From assembly GCA_020002185.1 (NCBI GenBank), contig CM034543.1, forward strand, positions 28,624,572-28,688,571: DNA of 64,000 nt. The letters are read 5' to 3'. The notes beneath the pieces are model-generated. The model was not told the origin of the DNA. It was given only the letters and a program-made list of their open reading frames with translations, and searched no databases. The position numbers were made by a program, and so were the translations under genes. Source of the stretch: Paraescarpia echinospica. Taxonomy: Eukaryota; Annelida; Polychaeta; Sabellida; Siboglinidae. This document shows positions 43,733 to 56,819 of this stretch, in pieces (positions within the stretch are counted from its first letter, which is position 1; the number at the start of each line of letters is the position of its first letter).

Positions 43733-43826
43733 CTTTAGTCTCGATGAAAAGGGAAAAGATGTGCCCTCACTGCCCCACGAGCCAACCTCCTACAATCAAT
43801 GGAAAACAGCGAAGAAGCCATATTAT
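43733..43826 (+). CDS. GT49 glycosyltransferase, exon with PTSYNQW motif
   Basis: An acceptor (ACATCCCCAG) and GTAAGT donor bound 94 bases. The first base completes the split His codon of PFH from the previous exon, then FSLDEKGKDVPSLPHEPTSY and NQWKTAKKPYY. The PFH...P-T-x-Y-x-x-W pattern is the family's conserved segment between the VVPAFE strand and the YEPYV strand. Exit phase 0. Confidence 0.82.
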
Positions 43827-43902
43827 GTAAGTAAATTAAGAAACAATCACTCGATACAGTGTAGTCTAGGCCAATTCAGTGCGGAACATTTAGGATGCAT
43901 TA

Positions 43903-43934
<32 letters not shown>

Positions 43935-44230
43935 TGCGTGAGTGTGTGTGTTTGTATGTTTATATTTAACTGCCTCTTACAGTGTAAACATTACATTTTA
44001 GCGCCATCAAAAGGTATTCAGAAATTCGTTATAAAAACAAATCAATGTCAGTTACTAAAAAAATCAGTGTACATACCTATAGATTGCGAACAGTAGTTTG
44101 TTGTTATGTGTACACCTAGATTGCCCATGAATTAATATAATATTTACATTAGAATTATCTTATCATGGACACTGATCGCCGTTTACAAAACGTTGCACCT
44201 GTAACATATTATTATTTGTCTTTAACGCAG

Positions 44231-44358
44231 GCCAACTGGGCGGATTACTACGAACCCTACGTAGTCACCGAGAGGAAGTTAACGCCAAAATACTGGTCAG
44301 CTTTTGTTGGTCGCTTCTACAACAAGGCTTCGCATCTATCAGAACTGTTCGCCATGGG
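44231..44358 (+). CDS. GT49 glycosyltransferase, YEPYVV exon
   Basis: Acceptor TTTAACGCAG, donor GTGAGC, entry phase 0, exit phase 2. It encodes ANWADYYEPYVVTERKLTPK, YWSAFVGRFYNKASHLSELF and AMG. YEPYV-x-x-x...F-x-GR-x-x-NK-x-SH...EL-x-x-x-G is the signature C-terminal part of GT49 proteins. The next family segment (hydrophobic strand ending in an H-x-PH motif) was not found downstream. Confidence 0.88.
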
Positions 44359-44745
44359 GTGAGCAGGGGAGATCGGGGCACCATGATCACTGGGGCTCCA
44401 TGGCTATTTTATTGTTTGGTCACTTGCACTTTAAATTATGACATATTGTGTCACCTCGTGCATGCTATGTATATAAAAAAAAACGCAGGCACTATGTTTT
44501 GCCGTGTTTATTTTATTGTATTTATGGGGACATGGTGTCCTTACCAGGTAATCTATAAATTTACATTGCGCAATTTTGTTGCAATAGAAAGTTATATTGT
44601 TAGTAAACAATAATAAGTTTGATGACCATGTTCGCCAACATCATGGCACCTAGCGAATAAATATAAACGAAACTTTGATGATTTCACGATGAAACGATTT
44701 CAAGAGATACAAAAATTTTAACATTCGATAAGCCAAAAACTGTGT
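44359..44745. other. GT49 intron, nothing recognised
   Basis: AT-rich intronic sequence up to the LINE copy. Confidence 0.4.
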
Positions 44746-44749
44746 CCAT

Positions 44750-47700
44750 TTAACAAGATTTAACAAGATTGCCATCCAGAAAATTAACTCTAGATGGCAG
44801 GTGGACAAGGAAGCCTTTTGGCTTATCGAGAGTCCAATACTTTTTATCTACGTGTATCCCGCCCTTTTAAGGTATGTGTCGATTTAATTTTTAAACATAT
44901 TCACAGTACTAGCACCAACACAATCGGGAGATAATCTGTTGCATTCATTTACAGTCCTTTGTGAGAATGAGAACTTTCTTATATCTAATCTACACTGCTC
45001 CTTTACTAATGTAACTTCATGTCCTCTGGTCCTTCTATCTTTCTTAACTGAGAAAAAAATATTTCTATCAATATTTTCATAACCATTCAATATTTAAAAC
45101 ACTTCTATCTGATCTCCTCTCAATCTCCTGGTCTCTAGTGTTATTAAACCACATTCGTTTAGGCGTATTTCGTAACTAAGATCCCTCAGTTTTGGTTTCA
45201 TTTTAGTTGCTCTCCTCTGTACTCTTTCTAGCATATCTATGTCCTTCCTGCGATATGGCCTCCACGCTTGAATACACTATTCTAAATGAGGCCTAACTAT
45301 TGTTTTGTACAGCGGTATTATTAGCTCTTTTTCCTTATACGTTATGCTTATTCTAATTAATCCAAGGATTTGATTGCCCTTTGAAGCGGCAATACCGCAC
45401 TGCTCTGAAACCTTCATATCAGCACTAATGGTTAACTCTAAATCCTTTTCGTTTACAGTAGTACTTAATATAGAACCTCTCATTGTATATTGTACATCTT
45501 CGTTCCCATGTCCTGTGTGGAGGTATTTACATTTCCCAAAATTGAACAACATTTGCCATTTTTCAGACCATTTTATCAACCTGTCAAGATCATCTTGTAA
45601 ATGCTGTCTATCTGTCCAAATCGTTGATATATATTAAGAATAATATAGGTCCTAGTACTGATCCCTGTGGTACCCAACTCAAAACTGATTTCCAGTTTGA
45701 AGTCTCCCATCAACTACTACCCGTTGTCTTCTGTCAATTAGCCATTTTTCTACCCAGTTAATTAAACCATTTCCTATGCCGTGGGCCTTAAGTTTAAGCA
45801 GTAATCTTTGATGTGGCATTTTGTCGAAAGCTTTCTGAAAATCTAAGTAGATGATATCTACTGGTGATCCCTCGTCTACCCACTTAGTGATATCTTCCAA
45901 AAACATAACATATTTGTTAAGCATGGCCTCGCTTTTAGAAACCCATGTTGAGATGGGTTAAGCAAGTTATGTTTAACAAGAAAATCCACCATGTGATCTT
46001 TAATTAGTCTTTCTAATAATTTGCAAATCACTGACGTTAAACTCACTGGTCTGTTGTTCTCTGACTTGTTTCTGGAACCTTTTTTAAATAACGGTATAAT
46101 GTTTGCTTCTTTCAATTCTAAAGGAACCACTCCCTCTTCTAATGACAAGTTGGAATCTGTTGTAAGTGGTATGCTAATTTGTTCTACATTTTCCAAGTTT
46201 GGGCGGAATCCCATCCACTCCAGGTGATTTATTATTTTCCATATTTTTTCATAGCCCTAATTTTCTTAGCTACCATTTCAGGGGTTACAATTAACTGTCC
46301 TAAATAGTCTGATTCTGCCCCCTTGAACTTAGCCTCTGGTACTGGCAGTGAACTAATATCTTCCCTGGTAAACACTCAACTAAAATACTCATTCAGGATT
46401 TCTGTTATTAAGAATCCCTCTGATATTATATTTTCAGCACTATTTTCTTGAGGATCGACCTTATCCTGAACTTTCTGTTTGCTCCAAACATATGCATAAA
46501 AACTTTTGCTGTTTTGTTTTATATTACAAGCTAATTTTTGTTCGTAGCTTCTCTTAATTTCAGTTGTAGCTTTATTTTGTGCTTCTTTATAAGTGTTGTT
46601 GTCTTCGTCATTTCCAGTACGTCTATATGACTTCCACATCGTTTGTTTGTACTTAATTTTTCTAATGGCTTCTTTCGATAAGTATTTCTTTTTGGAGCGT
46701 TTCCCTTGTTTTTTTCTTCAAGGGAACACATTTATCGACGATGCACTCTATTTCACTCTTTAAGATATTCCAGCATTCTGTTGCTGACTTATTCTTCAAG
46801 GTGTTGTTCCAGTCTATCATTGCTAAATATTTCCTCATTTCCTTATATCTTCCTTTGTGAAAATTTCTCCTGAACTGCTTTTTATCATTTCTTTCTGATT
46901 TTACTTTGATGGTAAAATGTATCTGGTTGTGATCACTATTTCCCAGTGGCTCATTCTGTGAAGACAACACTATGCCTAACACATTCTCACCCCTGGTTGG
47001 CTCTAGCACATGTTCAGAAAGAAAACTGTCTTGTACCAAAACTAAAAACTTGTGGTCCTCATTCCCCGTACTCTGTAGATATTTCCATTGTATAGGACCA
47101 TGGTTAAAATCTCCCATAATAATACAGTCCCGTTTGCTAACTTCCCTTATAGCGTTTTGTACTTTCATTCTCTTCTACACTTATGTTTGGACTTCGATAA
47201 ACTAACCCCACCGTTAACGTTGAGTTTCCAGTAACTATGTTACACCAAAGAGCTTCTTCGCAACCTGCTTCTCTTTCTCATTCCACCTGTCTCCTTGCTG
47301 ATTTTCATCTCCATCCCCTTCACAATATCTACCAACCTAGCTATCTCCTTCTCCAGACACACCACCTTCCCCACGCACTGAAAGGTGAATCCCTCTTCCT
47401 TAATTGGTCTCTGCCCATGACTTCCCACAGCCGGATAGGGCAAAATCCACCCAACTGTGGCAGTCGTTGCACACCATGTGTCTCTTTGCCTTGACTTGCC
47501 GCTTGCAAGGCGCCACATCAGAATTTATTTAATAATAATAATCTAATTAGCTATTTAAAATAGTTTATTCAACTGTGTTTACACTATTCACTGTCTATGT
47601 AGTCTTTAAGAAGACTGCATAAACTTTGTTCGCCCGGTTATTGCAATTGCTTAATTTTAACAACAAAGCTACCTAATCAAAATGTCTAGCAGGTACTGGT

Positions 47701-48022
47701 TTACACAGATATTATCTTACGTAAGTAATTTATGTTTGTTACTTTATCACCTATATTCTACCATTCTACCACATAATGAGGTTTGTTAAATCTTGTTTAC
47801 ACATTTATCATAGGCTAACTTATCCTATTATCACTCACTAGACTAATGTTCTAAAATACTTTATCTAACTAACTTTAAGCACAACTGCTACTCAATATAT
47901 GTTTACTGCTACTTTATGAATGATATTAAGGCAAGAATATTACTTATCAATCAGTAATTCCGCTTGTTTATCAACGTTTTTGCACCACCAATTTTTACGA
48001 TCTATCTCAGCCAAATATATCC
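44750..48022 (-). mobile_element. CR1-like LINE, second copy, inactive
   Basis: Minus-strand copy of the 18225-22916 element: 3' tail GTTAAATCTTGTTAAA and the shared GGTGGACAAGG-type 3' UTR at 44750-44860, RT motifs ([17 protein letters not shown] near 45820), endonuclease motifs (DCIIMGDFNHG near 47120), ORF1 zinc-finger start at 47518 and a 5' UTR reaching about 48022. The esterase and much of ORF1 are deleted (the join is near 47280). Many long stretches match the other copy almost base for base, but frameshifts and stops are common. Confidence 0.9.
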
Positions 48023-48328
48023 CATACTACAATTTGCCGCAAGATTTTAAAACATCTGGAGTGCAATGTGGTGTTTTTTAGCGGCTGTGGTTAGGCCCTT
48101 CATATAGCTTGGTGTTGTGCGCATGTTTCAGATTCAGCTTCGTCGTACTTCCGGACGTGTTCTTAGTACACACTCCACACAGCCCGGCCTCGTTTACAGT
48201 TACAGAATACAGGTCAGTCAGACGTGATCTCCTGTCAGATGGTGTAGAGTTCTACTGGCATGTAGCTAAGTTTAAATATTAGGTAATATTTTACTTTTAT
48301 TTTGGCCCAAACTAATTGTCATACATAC

Positions 48329-48475
48329 AAATTTCTCCTCGTTCTTTGTGGTATCTTGGACATAACAGAGCCCATTAGCATATACAATTAAGCTCGCGTC
48401 TACAAGAACGCCGACGCGAGCGCCGAACGCAAACTCCAGGTTAACGACTACTACTTCACAGCTTTTGGGCTTCAT
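48329..48475 (-). CDS. Candidate first exon, WD-repeat-like protein
   Basis: ATG at 48475 opens 49 codons ending at a GTATGT donor (phase 0). It encodes VVVNLEFAFGARVGVLVDAS then LIVYANGLCYVQDT. The pattern LEF-x-FG...I-V-Y...G resembles the first strands of WD-repeat proteins of the EML/CFAP group. The next exon should be at lower coordinates but is not recognised; the LINE starts 300 bases away. Reading past the donor gives an unrelated tail. Confidence 0.4.
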
Positions 48476-48574
48476 TCTGAAGTAAACGAGTGGTTTGCAG
48501 TTCGACCTGCCGTTCTTACGCGAGAAATGGATATTCAGCGTACGTGTACGTGTGTATGTAATTTATGTGTGTGT

Positions 48575-48690
<116 letters not shown>

Positions 48691-49156
48691 GCACACGTAT
48701 ACAGAGAGTTGGGTTTGAAATACGCTTTACCACGTTTGACTTGTGTTAAAAGACCTTTCAGATCGTCTGTTGAAACTGCTGTGACGCAGTGCCAAGGATG
48801 TGGCAGTGGAAAATATGTATTTATTAGACTCCCTGAGTATCACTTACTGTGCGTTTTGATAATGGTATTTTGTTAGGCGTCAACGAGGAAATTTGGAGTT
48901 GATGTCAATTTGGCATTCGCCTTTGGCGCTCGCGTCTGCGGTCGCGCTTAGTCGTGTTTTGTAATGGTCTCTATTGCACCACAGAGTACACACGAAAAAC
49001 GTTTAGTGCTTTATGGACGACCGAAACTGCTACAAAGTTGCGACCAGTTTCCCTGTCGCACCTATTCTCTAACCAAAGCACACTTGGATCTACGCCCCGA
49101 GTAGGGGAATGTCCCGAAAATAATTGCCATGTGGGGCGTTGAACTATGCCTAATAT

Positions 49157-49342
49157 TATCGTGGCGCCGTGAATAGAGCATCAGACTATCAATCAGGAGA
49201 ACTCGGATTCGAATCCTGTGCTGCCGTGTTGAACCGTGGACAAGATCATTCAATTGAACAGGTCTGCAGGGGAGTCAAATGTAGTGTTTGAGCAGTACTA
49301 ATGGTGGGTGGGATAAAACTAACGTTCTATAAGAACGTACCT
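49157..49342 (+). repeat. tRNA-derived SINE with internal deletion
   Basis: Head (GGATTCGAATCC B box near 49205) is joined directly to the 3' part (TTGAACAGGTCTGCAGGGGA and TATAAGAACGTACCTTTA); the middle third is missing. Confidence 0.75.
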
Positions 49343-49689
49343 TTATCCGAGTGAATTGTTGATTGCAGATGCGGGCGAAGAGAAACGGCCCGATTCAGGA
49401 TGTATCTGATGGGCAAGTACGGGTGGACGTTTCCAATAAAGCTTAGCGTATAACACTGACTAACATCGCTTACTAGGCAGAGTCAATATAAAGCTATACT
49501 GATGACATTTTTACTTGTGATGTAAATGTTTTTATTTTGTTTTCCTCGTCTTCTTAAAAACGTGACTGGTGGATAATTATGTATATATAGGGGTGATTTG
49601 ATTGATGTAGGACAAATAAACAATTGCGAAAGACTGTGTGTGTGCTCAGCTCTGTTCCCTTACTACTTATAACTGATGGTATTAGTATA

Positions 49690-49935
49690 GTTGCCAATTT
49701 TGCCGGAATTTTTGTGTGTATTTCCCGGTCTCCCGGAATACATGCAAATCTTCCGGATTTTCGCTTCAAATCTCCAACAGCACCCCTCCCTCTGTCTTCC
49801 GATGTCATCATCCGAGACAGCGCGACACCATGGGAGGCGTGGTGAGATGTGCTGAACCGCTGTTCCGGCAGAAATCTCCAACAGCACCCCCGCCGTCTCC
49901 CGATGTCAAGACCCGAGAGACAGCGCGATAGGGGA
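49690..49935 (+). repeat. ~110-bp two-copy tandem duplication
   Basis: AAATCTCCAACAGCACCCC followed by a CGATGTCA...CGAGA-ACAGCGCGA block occurs at about 49768 and 49877. The neighbouring TCCCGGAATA/TTCCGGGAT ends suggest a small non-autonomous element, unclassified. Confidence 0.6.
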
Positions 49936-50254
49936 AGCATAGTGAACCGATGATGAATCTTCCGGGATTATAAAAGAAAAAGAAGTTGGCAGGTATATGT
50001 TATAGCAGCGACGCGCTATACGATTTTTGTGATACTCATACGTTGTGGCGACTAGGCATAAGCGACATTTATGTTAGTAAATGAAGTTTAATAATGTTGA
50101 CAGTGGGTCCACAACCGACGATCGCAAGGACCTCTTCTCCGATTACGAAACGTTTAGTTGTCAATACATAATATATTAAACAAGATACGGAAAAGCTGGA
50201 ACGTATATAACGCTAAGCTGCACGTTTCATCACTAAAGACTACACATCACGGGA

Positions 50255-50660
50255 GCCTGGATGCATTGGCAGGGTGCAGGACTTCCTCAATCTCCCACCT
50301 TTGGAAGAACGACGCAGGTTTCCCAGGCTGACAATATTTTATGAAATAGTACAAAGCCTGGTCTTACGACTATGGGTGGACGCCTTCCTCACACAAGCAA
50401 ACAGAGACAGACGTAAGATCAGACCACCCACTTACGAGGGATAGGAAACTAACAACATTATATAAAAACAAGCCAATAACAACCCCCGCTGCTTCAAAGT
50501 ACCCGCTTCCAAGATTGACCAATGTAGAGCCAGAGACTCGTCCTTTATAAAAAAAACTGTCGGGTAATGTAACGCCCCCACAGATGACACTATCAACCTG
50601 CCCACGCCAAACGCATTTTCGTCTGCAGTTGGGAGGCGAAGGGTTTCATCCAACGGCTAG
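50255..50660 (+). mobile_element. LINE fragment, RT C-terminus
   Basis: The plus strand reads LPPLEERRRFPRLTIFYEIV, then VDAFLTQANRDRRKIRPPTY, then after a frameshift SSFIKKTVG and NLPTPNAFSSAVGRR. This is the usual end of CR1/L2-type reverse transcriptases. It is a third LINE family in the window. Confidence 0.65.
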
Positions 50661-52340
50661 TCTCGCTTAACCGACTCTCGCCCGGATGCGTGACTTCGCC
50701 GGGAAGATAGTCCGGCTCAGAATGGCGTTTTGACTGCTCATTGTCAGTTAGCACATCTATCCCCCAGAATGTTTATATATTATGTATGTTTTCGATAACG
50801 AAATAAAAAATTACAAAATAGTGCACGAAACAGAATTGTACAAAATTAAATTAATCTTAAACTAAATGAACACAAACAAAAGTTTAGAGTACGAACCGAG
50901 GACCCTAAAAGTAGTTGCTCGACACGCTACCGATTTAGCCACCAAAGTCATCACGCTTTGGTTGTTCTTTGGCGACACTGTATATTAGTTAGCAGTCTGA
51001 CCGTTGCGCGCGACATCGTTTGAACTTTGTTTAGTTAAATTTGTCCTTGTTTGGTATTTATATCATGCGTATTCTCACTTAGTCTTTTGTTTCTGCTCGA
51101 CCATAAGCAAGACAACGTCAATACGAAATTGTTGACAGCTATGAGAGCTGCCACCTAGTGAATATGCATGAGATTAAAAGGCACTAAATGACGAAAAAAG
51201 TTTAATGTCGGTTTATTTTGTGTGTGACATGTTTCAATATAAGCTTAATGTTGAATAGTTGTTGTAGTATAGTATTATTTGATAAAAGTGTATCCTTATT
51301 TAATTTGTTATTTCATAGTTGGCCTGAGAGCCAATCATCGTCTCTACTACATCGAATCTGGGGTAAAGCCCCCTACCGGTAACATTGGCAGGCCCTTAAT
51401 ATTCCAGGCCGTAGTGAAGATGGAAAAAAATGCTGCCACCTCACGGCGCCTGGGTAATCGAGGCTACTTAACGGCTAGCAACCTTCCCCATGTTTTTTTA
51501 ATTAACAGTGTTGTATACCTAAACTATTAAAAAACCTTTATTCATAAATTTGCCCTAAACGTCACGTTAATAGCCGAGCTAGGCTTCTGTGATGCACCCA
51601 CTTAAAATATCTGCAGCTGGACCTTCGGTGGTGAATGGTGAACCAAAACTAATATTAGCCCCCGACGATGTTACATGAAGGTACATGACAGGGCTAATTT
51701 TAAGAAAATCCCTGTGAATTAATAAATTTGGATTGCCCATTACCAACCTACGAGTTGGTGTAACTCTATACATACAGAGAAAGGGCTACATATTCAGAGA
51801 GCCATTCTACAGTAAATGTATATTTAAACCGATAAATTTTACAAAAAATGGTTTGCTTAATTTATCCAAAACATTGTTATTATAATGGACCTGTGTCTCA
51901 ACCCCAATGACCAACAGTCAGCAGCAATCGATATTAGCAAACTTACTGAACATGTTTATTTGAAAACACCTACCATCGACATCGTCGCATGTCTGAACCA
52001 TAACGACCCTGGACATGTTACTAATATGACAGAAATGTCATATTTTAATATGATTAAATTTTTGGCAAACCAATACCAATTTTCGATTATGCTGATATCA
52101 GCTTTCGAAAATTAATGCACTAATGTGGTAGTATAATGTTATAATCTCAATTATGCTGACACAACATATCCGGATGTTATTTATCCAATAACCTGCATAT
52201 TTGGTTTGATGTAGTTATGCACAGCACACATCTGATCAACATTTGGGTTCACGAAATCATTATTTAGGACAGTTACTCGTCAATATAAATACAAATCATT
52301 GTACTGTGCTATATCACCACAAAAACAATAATTTTTAAAT
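50661..52340. other. No supported gene; one dispersed repeat copy
   Basis: At 51705-51790 is a copy of a repeat shared with 58330-58420 (GAATTAATAAATTTGGATTG). The short frame at 51885-52115 starts MDLCLNPNDQQ and has no recognisable domain. Confidence 0.4.
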
Positions 52341-52342
52341 TA

Positions 52343-55237
52343 TGTTATGGCAAAGACAAAACGTTATGGCTGATACATTATTGTTATGGCAAAGACAAAA
52401 CATTATGGCTGATACATTATTGTTATGGCAAAGACAAAACGTTATGGCTGATACATTATTGTTATGGCAAAGACAAAACGTTATGGCTGATACATTATTG
52501 TTATGGCAAAGACAAAACGTTATGGCTGATACAGTATTGTTATGGCAAAGACAAAACGTTATGGCTGATACAGTATTGTTATGGCAAAGACAAAACGTTA
52601 TGGCTGATACAGTATTGTTATGGCAAAGACAAAACGTTATGGCTGATACAGTATTGTTATGGCAAAGACAAAACGTTATGGCTGATACATTATTGTTATG
52701 GCAAAGACAAAACGTTATGGCTGATACAGTATTGTTATGGCAAAGACAAAACGTTATGGCTGATACATTATTGTTATGGCTAAGACAAAACATTATGGCT
52801 GATACATTATTGTTATGGCAAAGACAAAACGTTATGGCTGATACATTATTGTTATGGCAAAGACAAAACGTTATGGCTGATACATTATTGTTATGGCAAA
52901 CAAAACGTTATGGCTGATACAATTGTTATGGCAAAGACAAAACGTTATGGCTGATACAGTATTGTTATGGCAAAGACAAAACGTTATGGCTGATACAGTA
53001 TTGCTATGGCTAAGACAAAACGTTATGGCTGATACAGTATTGTTATGGCAAAGACAAAACGTTATGGCTGATACATTATTGTTATGGCAAAGACAAAACG
53101 TTATGGCTGATACAGTATTGTTATGGCAAAGACAAAACGTTATGGCTGATACATTATTGTTATGGCTAAGACAAAACATTATGGCTGATACAGTATTGTT
53201 ATGGCTAAGACAAAACATTATGGCTGATACATTATTGTTATGGCAAAGACAAAACGTTATGGCTGATACAGTATTGTTATGGCAAAGACAAAACGTTATG
53301 GCTGATACATTATTGTTATGGCTAAGACAAAACATTATGGCTGATACATTATTGTTATGGCAAAGACAAAACATTATGGCTGATACATTATTGTTATGGC
53401 AAAGACAAAACGTTATGGCTGATACATTATTGTTATGGCTAAGACAAAACATTATGGCTGATACATTATTGTTATGGCAAAGACAAAACGTTATGGCTGA
53501 TACAGTATTGTTATGGCAAAGACAAAACGTTATGGCTGATACATTATTGTTATGGCTAAGACAAAACGTTATGGCTGATACAGTATTGTTATGGCAAAGA
53601 CAAAACGTTATGGCTGATACAGTATTGTTATGGCTAAGACAAAACGTTATGGCTGATACAGTATTGTTATGGCAAAGACAAAACGTTATGGCTGATACAT
53701 TATTGTTATGGCAAAGACAAAACGTTATGGCTGATACAGTATTGTTATGGCAAAGACAAAACGTTATGGCTGATACATTATTGTTATGGCAAAGACAAAA
53801 CGTTATGGCTGATACATTATTGTTATGGCAAAGACAAAACGTTATGGCTGATACATTATTGTTATGGCAAAGACAAAACGTTATGGCTGATACAGTATTG
53901 TTATGGCAAAGACAAAACGTTATGGCTGATACATTATTGTTATGGCAAAGACAAAACGTTATGGCTGATACAGTATTGTTATGGCAAAGACAAAACGTTA
54001 TGGCTGATACATTATTGTTATGGCAAAGACAAAACGTTATGGCTGATACATTATTGTTATGGCAAAGACAAAACGTTATGGCTGATACATTATTGTTATG
54101 GCTAAGACAAAACGTTATGGCTGATACATTATTGTTATGGCAAAGACAAAACGTTTGGCTGATACATTATTGTTATGGCAAAGACAAAACGTTTGGCTGA
54201 TACAGTATTGTTATGGCAAAGACAAAACGTTATGGCTGATACATTATTGTTATGGCAAAGAGAAAACGTTATGGCTGATACATTATTGTTATGGCAAAGA
54301 CAAAACGTTATGGCTGATACATTATTGTTATGGCAAAGACAAAACGTTATGGCTGATACAGTATTGTTATGGCAAAGACAAAACGTTATGGCTGATACAT
54401 TATTGTTATGGCAAAGAGAAAACGTTATGGCTGATACATTATTGTTATGGCAAAGACAAAACGTTATGGCTGATACATTATTGTTATGGCTAAGACAAAA
54501 CGTTATGGCTGATACATTATTGTTATGGCAAAGACAAAACGTTTGGCTGATACATTATTGTTATGGCAAAGACAAAACGTTTGGCTGATACAGTATTGTT
54601 ATGGCAAAGACAAAACGTTATGGCTGATACATTATTGTTATGGCAAAGAGAAAACGTTATGGCTGATACATTATTGTTATGGCAAAGACAAAACGTTATG
54701 GCTGATACATTATTGTTATGGCTAAGACAAAACGTTATGGCTGATACATTATTGTTATGGCAAAGACAAAACGTTTGGCTGATACATTATTGTTATGGCA
54801 AAGACAAAACGTTTGGCTGATACATTATTGTTATGGCAAAGACAAAACGTTTGGCTGATACAGTATTGTTATGGCAAAGACAAAACGTTATGGCTGATAC
54901 ATTATTGTTATGGCAAAGACAAAACGTTTGGCTGATACATTATTGTTATGGCTAAGACAAAACGTTTGGCTGATACATTATTGTTATGGCAAAGACAAAA
55001 CGTTATGGCTGATACATTATTGTTATGGCAAAGACAAAACGTTTGGCTGATACATTTTTGTTATGGCTAAGACAAAACGTTATGGCTGATACAGTATTGT
55101 TATGGCAAAGACAAAACGTTTGGCTGATACATTATTGTTATGGCTAAGACAAAACGTTATGGCTGATACATTATTGTTATGGCTAAGACAAAACGTTTGG
55201 CTGATACATTATTGTTATGGCTAAGACAACAAATCTT
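52343..55237 (+). repeat. 39-bp minisatellite, ~74 units
   Basis: Each unit is two related halves: GTTATGGCAAAGACAAAAC and GTTATGGCTGATACATTATT. Variants are few (GCAAAG/GCTAAG, AACGTT/AACATT, TACAT/TACAG, a rare AGAGAAAA). From about 54150 a 1-bp-deleted unit (ACGTTTGGCTG) becomes common and blocks of about 390 bp are themselves duplicated. The 39-bp period keeps a frame open for 435 codons (13-residue repeat MADTLLLWQRQNV), but there is no start context or flanking exon; not a gene. Confidence 0.97.
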
Positions 55238-56090
55238 ATTATTACTGTTGTGAGTACAACTATTACATATTTACGTAATACTACATGGCTTAATCGGGTA
55301 TATAATTGTTAAACATTATTGCTGTTGAAAACTTTTCGCCCCCGCGCCGCTTATTCGCTATGTTTCCCCTCCAGTTGCACCCAACTTTCACGGTCGCCAA
55401 AAACACCTCAATCCTCTCATAAAACTTCGATTTCCACCCGCCCTTGACGCTCGCCACAAAACAAACATTTACTGGGGGCAGAACCATATGTCTGCCCCCC
55501 CCAGCGAAATTCCAGGTGAAGACAGCTACCCCCCCCCCGCCCCCTGTTACCGCGCCTATGGCCACTAAGATGTTTCATTAAGTGGACATAGTTTATTATA
55601 TTATCCGTATTTACAGTATGATGGCAAAATAGCAATGTACAGTAATAGAATAACGAAATATTTGGTTGAATACCTAAAGTGCATAATAAAATAAAATGTT
55701 TTCCTCTTATGTATAAATATAAAGAATATTTAATTTATTATCGCATGGAAATTGCGTTTCTGCCTGTGCAATATAATTACAAATGTAAACATAAACATGC
55801 TACAGTAAAATAAAAAAAATTATTACCAAGTACAGGTACAAACATTAAAAACACCCACATATGCCTACACTCTCATTTATCCATGCTTTTATTCCTAGAT
55901 CTTCCTCTCTTCTTGTTAAAGACACTGATCTCAGAAGACAAAGGAGAACCAGCGTATCTTGTCGTTCTAGCCGTAGATTTCCACATTTCCACCCAGCAAA
56001 CACAGCTAAAAGTAAGCACGCTAGAAATGGAAACAGTAAAAACATTTGTAAAATCTGAGAACTTATGTCAAATTATCTTAATTTGTTTTT
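55238..56090. other. No supported gene
   Basis: Contains C-rich patches (55495-55555). The plus-strand frame at 55883-56143 runs into the hairpin below and has no known motif. Confidence 0.4.
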
Positions 56091-56095
56091 TGACA

Positions 56096-56219
56096 ATGGT
56101 GTTGATGTTCACCTTCCAACTTAAAAAACCACATATAGCTTAATTTATATATATATATATATATATAAATTAAGCTATATATGTGTGTTTTTAAGTTGGA
56201 AGATGAACATCAACACCAT
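56096..56219. repeat. Long near-perfect hairpin
   Basis: ATGGTGTTGATGTTCA, CCTTCCAACTTAAAAA and TAGCTTAATTTATATA on the left are mirrored on the right, giving arms of about 60 bp around a (TA)n centre with few mismatches. Confidence 0.9.
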
Positions 56220-56232
56220 ATATATACTATAT

Positions 56233-56274
56233 GTAAATCCAGCTTATATATATATATATATAAGCTGGATTTAC
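56233..56274. repeat. Perfect AT hairpin
   Basis: GTAAATCCAGCTTATA at the left and TATAAGCTGGATTTAC at the right enclose (TA)n. It lies 13 bp after the larger hairpin, followed by (CA)n and (TA)n tracts to about 56375. Confidence 0.92.
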
Positions 56275-56688
56275 ACACACACACACACATATATATACTG
56301 TACATATATATATTGTATATATATATATATATATATGTATATTATATATATATATATATAATGTATATATATATTATATACCATTGACTCCGGATCGAAA
56401 TTAATATTGGGTGAGCTGGATGCTTTTAAATATTTTAAGCTCACCTCTAGAGACTAACCAAAAATCTCTAACTGCACAAAAAACACTTTGAAGCCTCTCC
56501 AAAAACCTCGAATTACATCCCCCGTGAGGCTTACTAAAATCCCACTTTAAGGCTCTTCGAAAACCTCCAATTGCACCCAAAATGCATCCTCTTCCCTAGA
56601 TATTGGGGGGCTAATCCTATATCCAGCTCTCACCAAAAATATGTGGGGGCTGGGACTCCCAAATCCTCTCCGGTTCCGGCGACTATAT

Positions 56689-56720
<32 letters not shown>

Positions 56721-56760
56721 TTATTTATATATATGTGTGTGTGTGTTATAATTGGTGTAG
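56275..56760. repeat. (TA)n and (CA)n tracts with unique spacer
   Basis: TA microsatellites at 56290-56375 and 56685-56740 surround unique sequence containing several CACTTT/CCAAAAAACCT-like short words. No gene. Confidence 0.6.
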
Positions 56761-56819
56761 CGTTTTAAACTCTATAACTGTTGGCTTGCACAAAGTTATA
56801 AAATCTACTTGTTTGTTTG

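Noticed and set aside
51279..51530. Plus-strand frame as the missing GT49 H-x-PH exon
   Set aside because: No match to the family pattern despite a possible acceptor at 51318.
52342..54200. Very long open frames (up to 435 codons) in the minisatellite
   Set aside because: The 39-bp period is a multiple of 3, so frames stay open on both strands by arithmetic. There is no promoter, exon border or homology.
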